Assembly (NCBI RefSeq): GCF_000378465.1
Contig: NZ_KB899910.1
Span: forward strand, 275,617 to 339,616
DNA from: Elioraea tepidiphila DSM 17972
GTDB lineage: Bacteria > Pseudomonadota > Alphaproteobacteria > Acetobacterales > Acetobacteraceae
DNA: 64,000 nt
Direction of reading: 5' to 3'
Part shown: positions 16,706-25,350 of the stretch, in pieces
How the letters are laid out: each line of letters begins with the position of its first letter
Position numbering within the stretch: position 1 is the stretch's first letter
Notes under the pieces: generated by a model
Databases searched by the model: none
Seen by the model: only the letters and a program-made list of their open reading frames with translations
What the model was told of the DNA's origin: nothing
Translations under genes and position numbers: made by a program

Positions 16706-17290
16706 TCACGGCAGCAGCACGTTGTCGATCGCGTGCACCATGCCGTTGCTCGCCACCAGGTCCGGAGTCCGGATCGCAGCGATCCGGTTGGTCGCGAGCC
16801 CGCCGGCGCCGAACCCGCCCGTGTACAGCGTCGGATTGGTCGCGTTCAGCACGCGCATGGGCTCGCCCTGCGGCACGTCCACCCTGAGGCGGCCCCCGTT
16901 CAGGGTCTGCAACTCCTGGGTGTTGGTCCAACTGGCAGAGCCGTGGCGACCCTGCACGACATGGAACAGTACCCAGGCGCGCAGCCGCACCATGTCGGGC
17001 ACGCGCTCGCCGCCGGCCCCGGCAAGGTCGGCGATCAGGCTTTCGGGAATGCGGCCGAAGGCCGCATCGTCGGGCGCGAAGACGGTGAACGGGCCGGCGG
17101 CCTTCAGCTCATCGGTGACATTCGCCCGCTGGCACAGCGTCAGGAAACGGTCGAAGCCGCCGCGCGCGGAGAGCAGGTCGACGACGTCGCGGTCGCTCGC
17201 CCGGGCAGCGCGCACGGCGAGCGGGGCGGCGACCCCGGCAAGCGCCAGGCAGGCGGCGCCGCGCAGGAAACGGGCGCGGGAGATGGTCAT
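16706..17290 (-). CDS. Exported fasciclin (FAS1)-domain protein
   Basis: 194 residues. The N-terminus has a Tat/Sec-type signal (ISRARFLRGAACLALAG...) with cleavage likely after VRAARA near residue 31. One FAS1 domain follows with AGPFTVFAPDDAAFGRIP, WVLFHVVQG and the closing ASNGMVHAIDNVLLP. Unlike the FAS1 protein at 15354-15929 it has no lipobox cysteine, so it is probably periplasmic or secreted. It could act in adhesion or envelope stabilisation. Confidence 0.9.
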   Translation of the reverse strand: MTISRARFLRGAACLALAGVAAPLAVRAARASDRDVVDLLSARGGFDRFLTLCQRANVTDELKAAGPFTVFAPDDAAFGRIPESLIADLAGAGGERVPDMVRLRAWVLFHVVQGRHGSASWTNTQELQTLNGGRLRVDVPQGEPMRVLNATNPTLYTGGFGAGGLATNRIAAIRTPDLVASNGMVHAIDNVLLP

Positions 17291-17379
17291 GGTCTCGTCC
17301 TCCGGTTCTGTCGGGTGGCGGCATAACGCGCGATCGACGCGCGGGTTCACGGCGGCGGCGCTGGCGAAACCGTGAGGCT

Positions 17380-17406
17380 TTGACCGACGGGCGCGGAGCC
17401 TATATC
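17380..17406 (+). promoter_or_regulatory. Possible sigma70-like promoter of the photolyase operon
   Basis: TTGACC (17380-17385) followed after 15 bases by TATATC (17401-17406), about 80 bases upstream of the photolyase ATG. The spacer is short and the assignment is by eye. No ECF-type (TGATC...TAA) element was convincing. Confidence 0.3.
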
Positions 17407-17487
17407 CGCTGGGCTTCCAACAACGTCGGGGTCCTGTGGGAAGGCGGCCTACGACGGGTTCACGTCTGGCAAGGTGTTCCTCGTCGC

Positions 17488-18945
17488 ATGGGCCTCCCTA
17501 CCGGCGCGCCGGTCCTGTTGTGGTTTCGCCAGGACCTCCGCCTCACCGACAACCCCGCACTTGCGGCCGCGCTCGCGTCCGGCCACCCGGTGATTCCCGT
17601 GTTCCTGCTCGACCAGGAGGCGCCCGGCACCTGGGCGCCCGGCGGCGCGGCGCGCTGGTGGCTGCACCACAGCCTCGCCGCTCTCGCGGCCGCGCTGGCC
17701 GAGCGCGGAAGCCGGCTGGTGCTGCGCCGCGGCCGAGCCGAGGAGGCGATCCCCCGCCTGGTGGAGGAGACCGGCGCGGTCGCCGTGCACGCGAACCGGC
17801 TCTACGAACCCTGGGCGCGCGCGAGCGACGCAGCGGTCGCGACCGGGCTGAAGCAGCGCGGGGTCCCGATCCATGGCGCCAATGCTGCGCTGCTGTTCGA
17901 ACCCTGGACCGTGCGCACGCAGGCGGGGGGATCCTTCGGCGTCTACACGCCCTTCAGCCGCGCCTGCTTCGCCGCCGGCCCGCCGCCGCAGCCGACGCGC
18001 GCGCCGACGCGCATCCCCGCGCCCGACCGTTTCCCGCGTTCTGACCGCCTCGACGATTGGGGGTTGCTACCGACAACACCGGACTGGGCCAGCGGGCTCC
18101 GCGAGACCTGGACGCCCGGCGAGACGGCCGCACAAGCCCGGCTCGACCGATTCGTCGCACGCCACCTCGCCGACTACGACCGGCTGCGCAACCGCCCCGA
18201 TCTCGACGCGACCTCCGGCCTGAGCCCGCATCTGCACTGGGGCGAGATCTCGCCGCGCCAGGTCTGGCACGCGGCCGAGGCCGCCGGCGCGCCGCGCAGC
18301 AAGGGCACCGAGACGTTCCTGAAGGAACTGCTCTGGCGCGAGTTCTCCTACCACCTGCTCTGGCACCGCCCCGAGATGCCGGAGCAGCCGCTGAAGCCCG
18401 CCTTCGCGGACTTCCCCTGGCGGAACGATGCCACGGCGTTGCGGGCCTGGCAGCGCGGGCGGACCGGCTATCCGATCGTCGATGCCGGGATGCGTCAGCT
18501 CTGGCAGACCGGCTGGATGCACAACCGGGTGCGCATGATCGTCGCCTCGTTCCTGATCAAGCACCTGCTGCTGCCCTGGCAGGAGGGCGAGGCCTGGTTC
18601 TGGGACACGCTGGTCGATGCCGATCTCGCCGCCAACAGCGCCTCGTGGCAATGGGTGGCAGGTTCGGGCGCCGACGCCGCACCGTATTTCCGCATCTTCA
18701 ACCCCGTCCTCCAGGGCGCGAAGTTCGACCCCGACGGCGCCTATGTGCGCCGCTGGGTGCCCGAGCTCGCGCGCCTGCCGGCGGCGCTGATCCACGCGCC
18801 CTGGCAGGCGCCACCGATCGAACTCAACGATGCCGGGGTGGTGCTGGGACGAACCTATCCCGCACCGATCGTCGATCATTCGGCCGCGCGCGCCCGCGCG
18901 CTCGCCGCGCTGGACTCCATCACCAGGGACAAGGGAGCCGCCTGA
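17488..18945 (+). CDS. phr: Deoxyribodipyrimidine photolyase, class I (CPD photolyase)
   Basis: 485 residues from ATG 17488. The N-terminal antenna domain opens VLLWFRQDLRLTDNPAL. The FAD-binding helical domain is complete, with GLSPHLHWGEISPRQVW, WREFSYHLL, GYPIVDAGMRQLWQTGWMHNR, FLIKHLLLPWQEGE, and DADLAANSASWQWVAGSGADAAPYFRIFNP. The enzyme repairs cyclobutane pyrimidine dimers with blue-light-driven electron transfer. It heads an eight-gene operon and the next gene starts immediately after its stop. Its companions (flavoprotein, DUF1365, Cfa-like enzyme) recur together in light-stress regulons. Confidence 0.96.
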   Translation: MGLPTGAPVLLWFRQDLRLTDNPALAAALASGHPVIPVFLLDQEAPGTWAPGGAARWWLHHSLAALAAALAERGSRLVLRRGRAEEAIPRLVEETGAVAVHANRLYEPWARASDAAVATGLKQRGVPIHGANAALLFEPWTVRTQAGGSFGVYTPFSRACFAAGPPPQPTRAPTRIPAPDRFPRSDRLDDWGLLPTTPDWASGLRETWTPGETAAQARLDRFVARHLADYDRLRNRPDLDATSGLSPHLHWGEISPRQVWHAAEAAGAPRSKGTETFLKELLWREFSYHLLWHRPEMPEQPLKPAFADFPWRNDATALRAWQRGRTGYPIVDAGMRQLWQTGWMHNRVRMIVASFLIKHLLLPWQEGEAWFWDTLVDADLAANSASWQWVAGSGADAAPYFRIFNPVLQGAKFDPDGAYVRRWVPELARLPAALIHAPWQAPPIELNDAGVVLGRTYPAPIVDHSAARARALAALDSITRDKGAA

Positions 18946-20262
18946 ATGGACGGACTGTTCTGGCCACGCATTCGCCCGCGCGTGGCCGTGATCGGCGCCG
19001 GGATCGCCGGTCTGTCGGCGGCGTGGCTCTTGCGCGATACCTGCGAGGTGACCCTGTTCGAGGCCGAAGCCCGGCTCGGCGGCCATGCCGACACGCAGGA
19101 GGTCGAGGTCGCCGGCGAACGGGTCGCGGTCGATACCGGCTTCATCGTCTACAACGAGGTGAACTATCCGAATCTCGTGGGACTGTTCGACGCGCTCGGC
19201 GTCACATCCGAGGCGTCTGACATGTCGTTCGGCGTCTCGATCGGCGACGGCCGGCTCGAGTACGCCGGCGGTGCCTGGCCGCAACTCTTCGCACAGAAGC
19301 GCAACCTTCTCCGTCCTCGGTTCCTCGCGATGCTGCGCGATGTCGTGCGCTTCTACCGCGAGGCACCGCGGCAGCTCGCGGATGCCGACGAGGCGCTGAC
19401 CCTCGGCGCGTTCCTCGCGCGCGAGCGCTACGGCCCGGCGTTCGTGCACGACCACCTGCTACCCATGGGGGCCGCGATCTGGTCGGCAAGCGTGGACGGG
19501 ATGCGCGACTTTCCCGCGCGTGCCTTCGTGCGGTTCTTCGAGAATCACGGCCTGCTGCGCCTGTCAGGCCGTCCGCGCTGGCGCACGGTCTCGGGCGGAT
19601 CGCGCCGGTATGTCGCGCGCATCGCTGCCGATCTGGACGGATGCGTCTCCACCGGACGCGCGGTGCTCGCCGTGGCGCGGGACAAAACCGGCGCGACCGT
19701 GCATCTGGAGGACGGTGCGACGCAGCGCTTCGATCGCGTCGTGCTGGCGGTGCATGGAGATGCGGCGTTGCGCATGCTCGATCGGCCGAGCGCGGCCGAG
19801 CGTGCCGTACTGTCGCAGGTGCGCTATCAGGACAACGCCATGATCCTGCACACGGACGAGACCCTGATGCCGAGGCGGCGCGGCGTGTGGTCGTCGTGGA
19901 ACTACCTCGCGCGCGGTCCGGCCGATCACCGTCGCGAGGTCGCCGTCACCTACTGGATGAACCGGCTGCAGAACCTGCGCACGGCACAGCCTCTGTTCGT
20001 CTCCCTCAACCCGTTCCGCGCGCCGAGGCCGGGGACCGTGCTGGTCGAGAAGACCTACCGCCATCCGCAATACGACCCGGCGATGCTGCGCGCGCAGGCG
20101 CAACTGCCGTCGATCCAGGGCCGGGACCGGGTGTGGTTCTGCGGCGCCTGGTGCGGCTACGGCTTCCACGAGGATGGCATCGCCTCGGCGATCGCCGTGG
20201 CGCAGGACTTCGGCGTCGCCGCACCATGGCAGGGCACGCCGGCGCTGGCGGAGGTGGCGTGA
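18946..20262 (+). CDS. FAD-dependent amine-oxidase-fold flavoprotein (light-stress / fatty-acid module)
   Basis: 438 residues. The dinucleotide-binding motif VIGAGIAGLSAAWLL is near residue 15, followed by EAEARLGGHADT. A conserved middle region DTGFIVYNEVNYPNL and the C-terminal FAD-contact block FCGAWCGYGFHEDGIASA are also present. This subgroup usually neighbours DUF1365 and a Cfa-like methyltransferase. Homologues in Rhodobacter belong to the RpoE/ChrR singlet-oxygen regulon, and one such flavoprotein acts as a fatty-acyl desaturase in furan fatty acid synthesis. Function here is inferred from that context. It starts directly at the photolyase stop. Confidence 0.85.
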   Translation: MDGLFWPRIRPRVAVIGAGIAGLSAAWLLRDTCEVTLFEAEARLGGHADTQEVEVAGERVAVDTGFIVYNEVNYPNLVGLFDALGVTSEASDMSFGVSIGDGRLEYAGGAWPQLFAQKRNLLRPRFLAMLRDVVRFYREAPRQLADADEALTLGAFLARERYGPAFVHDHLLPMGAAIWSASVDGMRDFPARAFVRFFENHGLLRLSGRPRWRTVSGGSRRYVARIAADLDGCVSTGRAVLAVARDKTGATVHLEDGATQRFDRVVLAVHGDAALRMLDRPSAAERAVLSQVRYQDNAMILHTDETLMPRRRGVWSSWNYLARGPADHRREVAVTYWMNRLQNLRTAQPLFVSLNPFRAPRPGTVLVEKTYRHPQYDPAMLRAQAQLPSIQGRDRVWFCGAWCGYGFHEDGIASAIAVAQDFGVAAPWQGTPALAEVA

Positions 20263-21023
20263 GCGGCCCGCCCGCCGAGATCCTGCGCGCACGCGTGGTG
20301 CATGTGCGCCACCACCCGTTCCGGCACCGGCTCGACTACCGGATCTGGGCCCTTCTGCTCGATCTGGACCGGCTCGACGACGCGGCCGCAGCGAGCCGCC
20401 TGTTCGCCCATGACGGCGCCGGTCTCGTGTCGTTCCATGCCATCGATCATGGCCCGCGCGACGGATCCTCGCTGCGGGCCTGGGCGGACGGCGTGCTTGC
20501 GACGGCGGACATCGCCCGGCCCGCGCGGATCAGAATCCTCGCGATGCCGCGCGTGCTCGGCTATGTCTTCAACCCGATCACGCTCTATCTTTGCGAGGAC
20601 GAGTCGGGAGAGCCCTCTGCCGTGATCTACCAGGTGAAGAACACCTTCGGCGACCAGCACCCCTATGTCGCACGGCTGTCTGGGGGAATGTCCCACCGCC
20701 ATGCGGCCCGGAAGACGATGCACGTCTCGCCCTTCATCGGCATGGCGGCGCGCTATGGCTTCACGCTCGCGGTCTCGGGCCAGCGCATCGGCCTGGTGAT
20801 CGACGAGCACGAGGACGGTGCGCGCGTGCTGACCGCCTCGCTGGCCGGGCGGCGCGAGCCGATGACCGATCGCGGGTTGCTGCGGGCCCTCGCGGCGATG
20901 CCCTTCGTCACGATCAAGGCGATGGCGGCCATCCATGTTCATGCGCTCAGGCTCTGGCTGAAAGGGGCGCGCTACCATGCGCGCCCGGCCCCGCCGGCAC
21001 CCGCGCCGACGATCGCCCGCTGA
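20259..21023 (+). CDS. DUF1365 family protein
   Basis: 254 residues from a GTG overlapping the previous stop (GTGA). Family signatures are HHPFRHRLDYRIWALLLDLD at the start, LGYVFNPITLYLCED at the centre, and VIYQVKNTFGDQHPY. The biochemical role of DUF1365 is not established. The family nearly always sits between the amine-oxidase-fold flavoprotein and a Cfa-like methyltransferase, exactly as here, so it is presumed to take part in the same lipid modification. The C-terminus is Pro/Ala-rich. Confidence 0.9.
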   Translation: MSGPPAEILRARVVHVRHHPFRHRLDYRIWALLLDLDRLDDAAAASRLFAHDGAGLVSFHAIDHGPRDGSSLRAWADGVLATADIARPARIRILAMPRVLGYVFNPITLYLCEDESGEPSAVIYQVKNTFGDQHPYVARLSGGMSHRHAARKTMHVSPFIGMAARYGFTLAVSGQRIGLVIDEHEDGARVLTASLAGRREPMTDRGLLRALAAMPFVTIKAMAAIHVHALRLWLKGARYHARPAPPAPAPTIAR

Positions 21024-21038
21024 GGCCGGCGCCCGACC

Positions 21039-22259
21039 ATGCACGGAACGGACACGACGCTCTCGGCCGGGCTCGCCGCCCCGCCGCCGCGACGCTACCG
21101 GCTCGCGCTGGACCTCGCAGGGCTGATCCGCGCGGGAGAGCTGCGGCTCGTGCTGCCCGACGGATCGACGCATCGGGTCCGCGGTGCGCGCCCGGGGCCG
21201 AGCGCCGAGGTGCGGCTGGCCTCGCCGCGCGCGATCCGCCGCTTCGCGATGGGGGGCAGCCTGGGCTGGGCGGAAGCGTATCTCGACGGCGACTGGTCCA
21301 CGCCCGATCTGCGCGCGGTGATGATGCTCGCCGCTGCCAACGAGGCGGAGTGGGACGATGTGCTGCGCGGCCGTCCGGTGATCCGTTGGCTGTCGCGGCT
21401 CGTGCACGCGTTCAAGCCGAACTCGCGGCGCGGCGCGCGGCGCAACATCGCCGCGCACTACGATCTCGGCAACGACTTCTACGCCGCCTGGCTCGATCCG
21501 ACCATGACCTATTCCTCGGCCGAGTTCAGCGCACCCGACGAGACGCTGGAGCAGGCGCAGCGGCGCAAGGTGCGCAACCTGCTTGATGCGCTCGCGCTTG
21601 CGCCTGGCGCACGGCTGCTGGAGATCGGCTGCGGCTGGGGGCATCTGGCGGAGACGGCGGCGCGCGAGCATGGGGCCCGGGTGGTCGCGCTGACGCTGTC
21701 GCACGCGCAGGCCGAGGCCGCGCGGGCGCGGATCGCCGCTGCGGGGCTTGCGGATCGTGTCGAGATCCGCATCCAGGACTATCGCGACGTGACCGAGACG
21801 TTCGATGCGGTCGCCTCGGTCGAGATGTTCGAGGCGGTTGGCGAAGCCTATTGGCCTGCCTATTTCCGCACCGTGCATGACCGCCTCAGGGCCGGCGGGC
21901 GGGCTGCCCTGCAGATCATCACGATCGCCGATCGGTTCTTCGCCGACTACCGACAGAGCGCGGACTTCATCCAGCGCTACGTGTTCCCGGGCGGGATGCT
22001 GCCGAGCCCCGCGCGGCTGCGCGAGGAGGTCGCGCGGGCGGGACTCCGCTGGCAGTCCGACACCTGGTTCGGCGCGTCCTATGCGGAGACGCTGCGCCGA
22101 TGGAACGAGTCGTTCCAGGCGGCGTGGCCACAGATCGTCGCTCTCGGCCGCTACGACGCGCGCTTCAAGCGCCTCTGGGAGTACTACCTGTCCTACTGCG
22201 AGACAGGCTTCCGCGCCGGCTGGACGGATGTCGCCCGGATCGTGCTCGCGCGTGGTTAG
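21039..22259 (+). CDS. Cyclopropane-fatty-acid-synthase-like SAM methyltransferase
   Basis: 406 residues. The N-terminal helical lipid-binding domain is followed by NIAAHYDLGNDFYAAWLDPTMTYSSAEF, the SAM-binding motif LLEIGCGWGHLAETAA, then SVEMFEAVGEAYW and FPGGMLPS. It closes with YYLSYCETGFRAGWTDV. These are the hallmarks of enzymes that add a methylene or methyl group to the double bond of membrane phospholipid acyl chains. Given the flavoprotein and DUF1365 next door, it may make a methylated precursor (as in furan fatty acid synthesis) rather than a cyclopropane ring. Sequence alone does not separate the two. Confidence 0.92.
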   Translation: MHGTDTTLSAGLAAPPPRRYRLALDLAGLIRAGELRLVLPDGSTHRVRGARPGPSAEVRLASPRAIRRFAMGGSLGWAEAYLDGDWSTPDLRAVMMLAAANEAEWDDVLRGRPVIRWLSRLVHAFKPNSRRGARRNIAAHYDLGNDFYAAWLDPTMTYSSAEFSAPDETLEQAQRRKVRNLLDALALAPGARLLEIGCGWGHLAETAAREHGARVVALTLSHAQAEAARARIAAAGLADRVEIRIQDYRDVTETFDAVASVEMFEAVGEAYWPAYFRTVHDRLRAGGRAALQIITIADRFFADYRQSADFIQRYVFPGGMLPSPARLREEVARAGLRWQSDTWFGASYAETLRRWNESFQAAWPQIVALGRYDARFKRLWEYYLSYCETGFRAGWTDVARIVLARG

Positions 22260-22261
22260 TG

Positions 22262-22308
22262 GGGTCCAGGGGCCAATGGCCCCTGGCGGGTGCAGGGCGG
22301 AGCCCTGC
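22262..22308. repeat. Bipartite palindromic repeat, copy 2 (inverted relative to copy 1)
   Basis: Perfect 21-bp palindrome with CCAGGGGCCA/TGGCCCCTGG arms (22266-22286), a linker, then a perfect hairpin with GCAGGGC/GCCCTGC arms (22292-22308). Relative to copy 1 (6572-6640), arm positions have changed in pairs (A-T to G-C), so base pairing is kept. It lies between the Cfa-like gene and the transporter and contains the transporter's only upstream ATG. Confidence 0.75.
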
Positions 22309-23616
22309 GAACGGCGTCTCGGCACCCGCGTGCTGGCCGCCTACGGCCTTCCCGCCTTTCCCCTCGCGCTGCTGGGCCTTCCCCTGAACGTCTACCTGCC
22401 CGCGTTCTGGGGCGACGTGATGGGGCTGGGCCTGACGACCGTGGGCGCGATTCTGCTGGCGACGCGCCTGCTCGACGGCGTCACCGACCCGCTCGTCGGC
22501 TGGCTTTCCGATCGCACGCGCACCGGCCTCGGCCGCCGGCGGCCCTGGATCGCGGCCGCGGTGCCGATCGCCGCACCCGCGGTGTGGCTGCTGTTCGTTC
22601 CGCCAACGGGGGCCGGCGCATGGCACTTCTTCCTCTGCGCGAGCCTCGTCTATCTCGGCTGGACGATGGTGAACGTGCCCTACAGCGCCTGGGGCGCCGA
22701 GCTGTCGCCCGACTACAACGAGCGCACGCGCATCACCTCCTGGCGCGAGGCGGCGACGATCGCCGGCATCGTCGCCTCCGCGGTGGTGCCGGCGGTGGTT
22801 TCGGGCGGGATCGCGGCGGATCTGCGCGCGCTCGCGATGACGATGCTGGCGCTGTCGGTGCCAGCCTTCGTCGCGCTGTTCACGCTGGTGCCGGAGCCGG
22901 TCGCGCCGGCAGGACGACCGGTACGCCGATCGCTGCGCGCGTTCCTGGCCCCACTGCGGCGCAACCGGCCGTTCCTGCGGCTGCTGGCGGCATGGATCGT
23001 CAATGGGATCGCCAACGGCCTGCCGGCGGCGCTGTTCCTGCTGATCGCGACGCATCTGCTGGACGCGGAGGCGCAGTCGGGCCTGTTGCTGCTCGTCTAT
23101 TTCGTCGCCGGCGTGGCGGCGGTGCCGTTCTGGGGTTGGCTCGCGCGGCGGACCTCGAAGCATCGCGCGTGGTGCGCCTCGATGCTGTGGGCGGGTGCGG
23201 TGTTCGCGTTCGTGCCGCTGCTCGGGCCCGGCGACTGGCCGATCTTCCTCGTGATCTGCGTGCTGACGGGTGCGTCGCTGGGGGCAGACCTCGCGCTGCC
23301 GCCGGCGATGCAGGCGGACGTGATCGACCTCGACCACGCGGAGAGCGGCCAGCCGCGGGCGGGGCTGTTCTTCGCGGCCTGGAGCATGGCGCAGAAGGGA
23401 GGCAATGCGCTCGCGGTCGGGGTCGGCCTGCCGCTGTTGGAGGCGCTCGGGTTCCGCACCGGGCCGGAGGGTGTCGCGGGGCTCGGTGCGTTGGTGGGAC
23501 TCTATGCGGTGACGCCGATCGCGCTGAAGCTGGTCGCGGTCGCGCTGATGTGGCGGTTCCCGCTCGACCGGAGCGCGCAGGCCGCGATCCGCGCACGGCT
23601 GGAACGGCGCGGATGA
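22276..23616 (+). CDS. GPH-type sugar:cation symporter-like MFS transporter
   Basis: 446 residues if started at ATG 22276, with about 12 hydrophobic segments. The GPH/MelB signature is clear: DGVTDPLVGWLSDRTRTGLGRRRPWI, followed by VPYSAWGAELSPDYNERTRITSWRE. The conserved protein begins around RLGTRVLAAYGLPAFPLALLG. The only start codons upstream are the ATG inside the palindromic repeat and GTG 22330, which would cut into the conserved start. A transporter of this type accompanies DUF1365 and DUF3833 genes in related light-stress operons. The cargo is unknown; lipid or sugar are both possible. Confidence 0.82.
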   Translation: MAPGGCRAEPCERRLGTRVLAAYGLPAFPLALLGLPLNVYLPAFWGDVMGLGLTTVGAILLATRLLDGVTDPLVGWLSDRTRTGLGRRRPWIAAAVPIAAPAVWLLFVPPTGAGAWHFFLCASLVYLGWTMVNVPYSAWGAELSPDYNERTRITSWREAATIAGIVASAVVPAVVSGGIAADLRALAMTMLALSVPAFVALFTLVPEPVAPAGRPVRRSLRAFLAPLRRNRPFLRLLAAWIVNGIANGLPAALFLLIATHLLDAEAQSGLLLLVYFVAGVAAVPFWGWLARRTSKHRAWCASMLWAGAVFAFVPLLGPGDWPIFLVICVLTGASLGADLALPPAMQADVIDLDHAESGQPRAGLFFAAWSMAQKGGNALAVGVGLPLLEALGFRTGPEGVAGLGALVGLYAVTPIALKLVAVALMWRFPLDRSAQAAIRARLERRG

Positions 23617-24332
23617 GGTTCGAGCTGCCGGCCGGGTTCGCCGGCATCCGCGTGGTCGGCGACGTGCATGGCGAGTCCGGACCGTTCCGTGACGCGATCG
23701 CGGGCGCGGAGGCGGCCCGTCTGTTCGTCGTGCAGATCGGCGACCTCACCGATCACGGGCCGGACGCACCCGGCGTGCTCGCGGCGATGTTCGGCTTGAT
23801 GGATCGCGGCGCCGGCCTGTTCCTGCTCGGCAACCATGATCACAAGCTGCGCCGTGCCCTGCTGGGCCAGCCCGTCAAGGCGAGAGCCGGCGGGCTCGAC
23901 GAAACTCTCGCCCAGCTCGAAGGCCATCCCGACCGCGCCGCCCTCGCCGCGCGCGCGATCGAGGCGATCGCCCGTGCACCGGCTTGGCTGCGCTGGCGCG
24001 ACGTGCTGTTCGTGCACGGTGCCTTCCACACCTCCATGCTCAACGAACCCGCCCCGCCCGACGCAGGTGCACGTCGGCCGGACGGCCTTGTCTCCCGCGC
24101 GCTGTTCGGCCAGACAATCGCGGGCGAGCTGACCGACGCCGGCTACCCCGTCCGCGTGCTCGACTGGGTGGACTACATCCCCGCGGGGCTCACGGTCTAT
24201 TGCGGTCACGACAATCGAAGCATCGGAGGGCGCCCCCATATCGCTCAGGGCAAGCGCGGCGGTCGGGCGGTGTTTCTCGATACCGGCGCGGGCAAGGGCG
24301 GCCACCTCTCGTGGATCGACCTCAAGGCGTGA
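23613..24332 (+). CDS. PPP-family metallophosphatase (ApaH/PrpE-like)
   Basis: 239 residues, ATG overlapping the transporter stop. Metal-binding motifs of the PPP group are GDVHGESGPF (GDxHG), QIGDLTDHGPD (GDxxDRG variant with His for Arg) and LLGNHD. Further His ligands follow in VHGAFH and CGHDN. It could hydrolyse phosphoprotein or dinucleoside polyphosphates. It sits between the GPH transporter and DUF3833 genes, where related clusters lack it, so it may be a late addition to the operon. Confidence 0.82.
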   Translation: MRFELPAGFAGIRVVGDVHGESGPFRDAIAGAEAARLFVVQIGDLTDHGPDAPGVLAAMFGLMDRGAGLFLLGNHDHKLRRALLGQPVKARAGGLDETLAQLEGHPDRAALAARAIEAIARAPAWLRWRDVLFVHGAFHTSMLNEPAPPDAGARRPDGLVSRALFGQTIAGELTDAGYPVRVLDWVDYIPAGLTVYCGHDNRSIGGRPHIAQGKRGGRAVFLDTGAGKGGHLSWIDLKA

Positions 24333-24348
24333 CGAACGGAGGGGTGGC

Positions 24349-24885
24349 ATGCGGCGGATGATTGCGGCTTTGCTGGGGCTCGTTCTGCTCGCGGGATGCG
24401 GAGGCGGCATGAAGATCGAGGATTTCGCCGGGCGCACGCCCGAGCTCAGGCTGGAGGAATACTTCGCCGGACGGACGCGCGCGGCCGGGCTGTTCGAGGA
24501 CCGGTTCGGCACCGTCCGCCGCACCTTCACCGTCGACATCCTCGGCACCTGGGACGGCACGACGCTGACGCTGGACGAGGACTTCCTCTACAATGATGGC
24601 GAGACGCAGAAGCGCATCTGGCGCCTGACGCGCACGGGCGAGCGGCAGTGGGAGGGCCGGGCGGACGACGTGATCGGCGTCGCCACCGGGCGCGAGGCCG
24701 GGAACGCCTTCCAGTTCGGCTACCGCATCAACCTCCAGGTCGGCGACTCCACCTGGCAGGTGCGATTCGACGACTGGATGTTCCGCATCGATGACGAGGT
24801 CGTGCTGAACACGGCGAAGGTGTATCGCTGGGGCATCTGGATCGGCACGGTGCAGCTCGCCTTCCGCCGGCTCGGCCCGGCATGA
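24349..24885 (+). CDS. DUF3833 family lipoprotein
   Basis: 178 residues. The lipobox LLAGC puts the lipidated Cys at about residue 17, so the mature protein is membrane-anchored in the periplasm. Family features are FAGRTPELRLEEYFAGRTRAAGLFEDRFGTVRRTFTVDI and the DWMFRIDDEVVLN segment. DUF3833 proteins have no proven function but regularly accompany the DUF1365/flavoprotein/Cfa-like genes. The ribosome site GGAGGGG lies 6 bases before ATG. The stop overlaps the next start. Confidence 0.9.
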   Translation: MRRMIAALLGLVLLAGCGGGMKIEDFAGRTPELRLEEYFAGRTRAAGLFEDRFGTVRRTFTVDILGTWDGTTLTLDEDFLYNDGETQKRIWRLTRTGERQWEGRADDVIGVATGREAGNAFQFGYRINLQVGDSTWQVRFDDWMFRIDDEVVLNTAKVYRWGIWIGTVQLAFRRLGPA

Positions 24886-25349
24886 GCCTCGCCCTCGTCA
24901 CGATCGCCGATCGGCCGGATCTCGCGACCATCGTCGGCGAGTGGACGTGGCGTGCATGGGGCCGCGCGCAGGGCGAGACGCTGGACCAGCGCACCGCCAA
25001 GATCGCGGGTCGCACGGCGCGGATCGGGCTGGAGCAGTGCGTTGTCGCGCTGATCGACGGCGAGCCCGCCGGCACGGCGTCGCTCACGGCCGAGGACAGC
25101 GATGCGCGGCCCGACCTCTCACCGTGGCTCGCGAGTGTCTATGTCGTGCCGCGCTTCCGCGGCGCAGGGATCGCGCCCTTATTGGTGAAGGCGGTGGAGG
25201 CTGCGGCCTGGCGCGCGGGATATCCGCGGCTCTGGCTGTTCACGGATGGGCAGGTCGATCTGTACGCGTCACTCGGCTGGACCGAGCACGGCGTCCTGCA
25301 CGATCACGGCAAGCCGTATGTGCTGATGCGGCGCGACCGCCGCGTATAG
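24882..25349 (+). CDS. GNAT family N-acetyltransferase
   Basis: 155 residues. The acetyl-CoA-binding core is visible as ASVYVVPRFRGAGIAPLLVKAVEAAA (motif A, RxxGxG/A), followed by RLWLFTDGQVDLYASLGWTEHG (motif B). It is translationally coupled to the DUF3833 gene (ATGA) and is the last gene of the plus operon. It converges 1 base from the stop of the next minus-strand gene. The substrate cannot be predicted. Confidence 0.85.
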   Translation: MSLALVTIADRPDLATIVGEWTWRAWGRAQGETLDQRTAKIAGRTARIGLEQCVVALIDGEPAGTASLTAEDSDARPDLSPWLASVYVVPRFRGAGIAPLLVKAVEAAAWRAGYPRLWLFTDGQVDLYASLGWTEHGVLHDHGKPYVLMRRDRRV

Positions 25350-25350
25350 C

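Noticed and set aside
20157..22325. 722-codon minus-strand frame
   Set aside because: Antisense to DUF1365 and Cfa-like genes with shadow-type composition; its start lies in the palindromic repeat.
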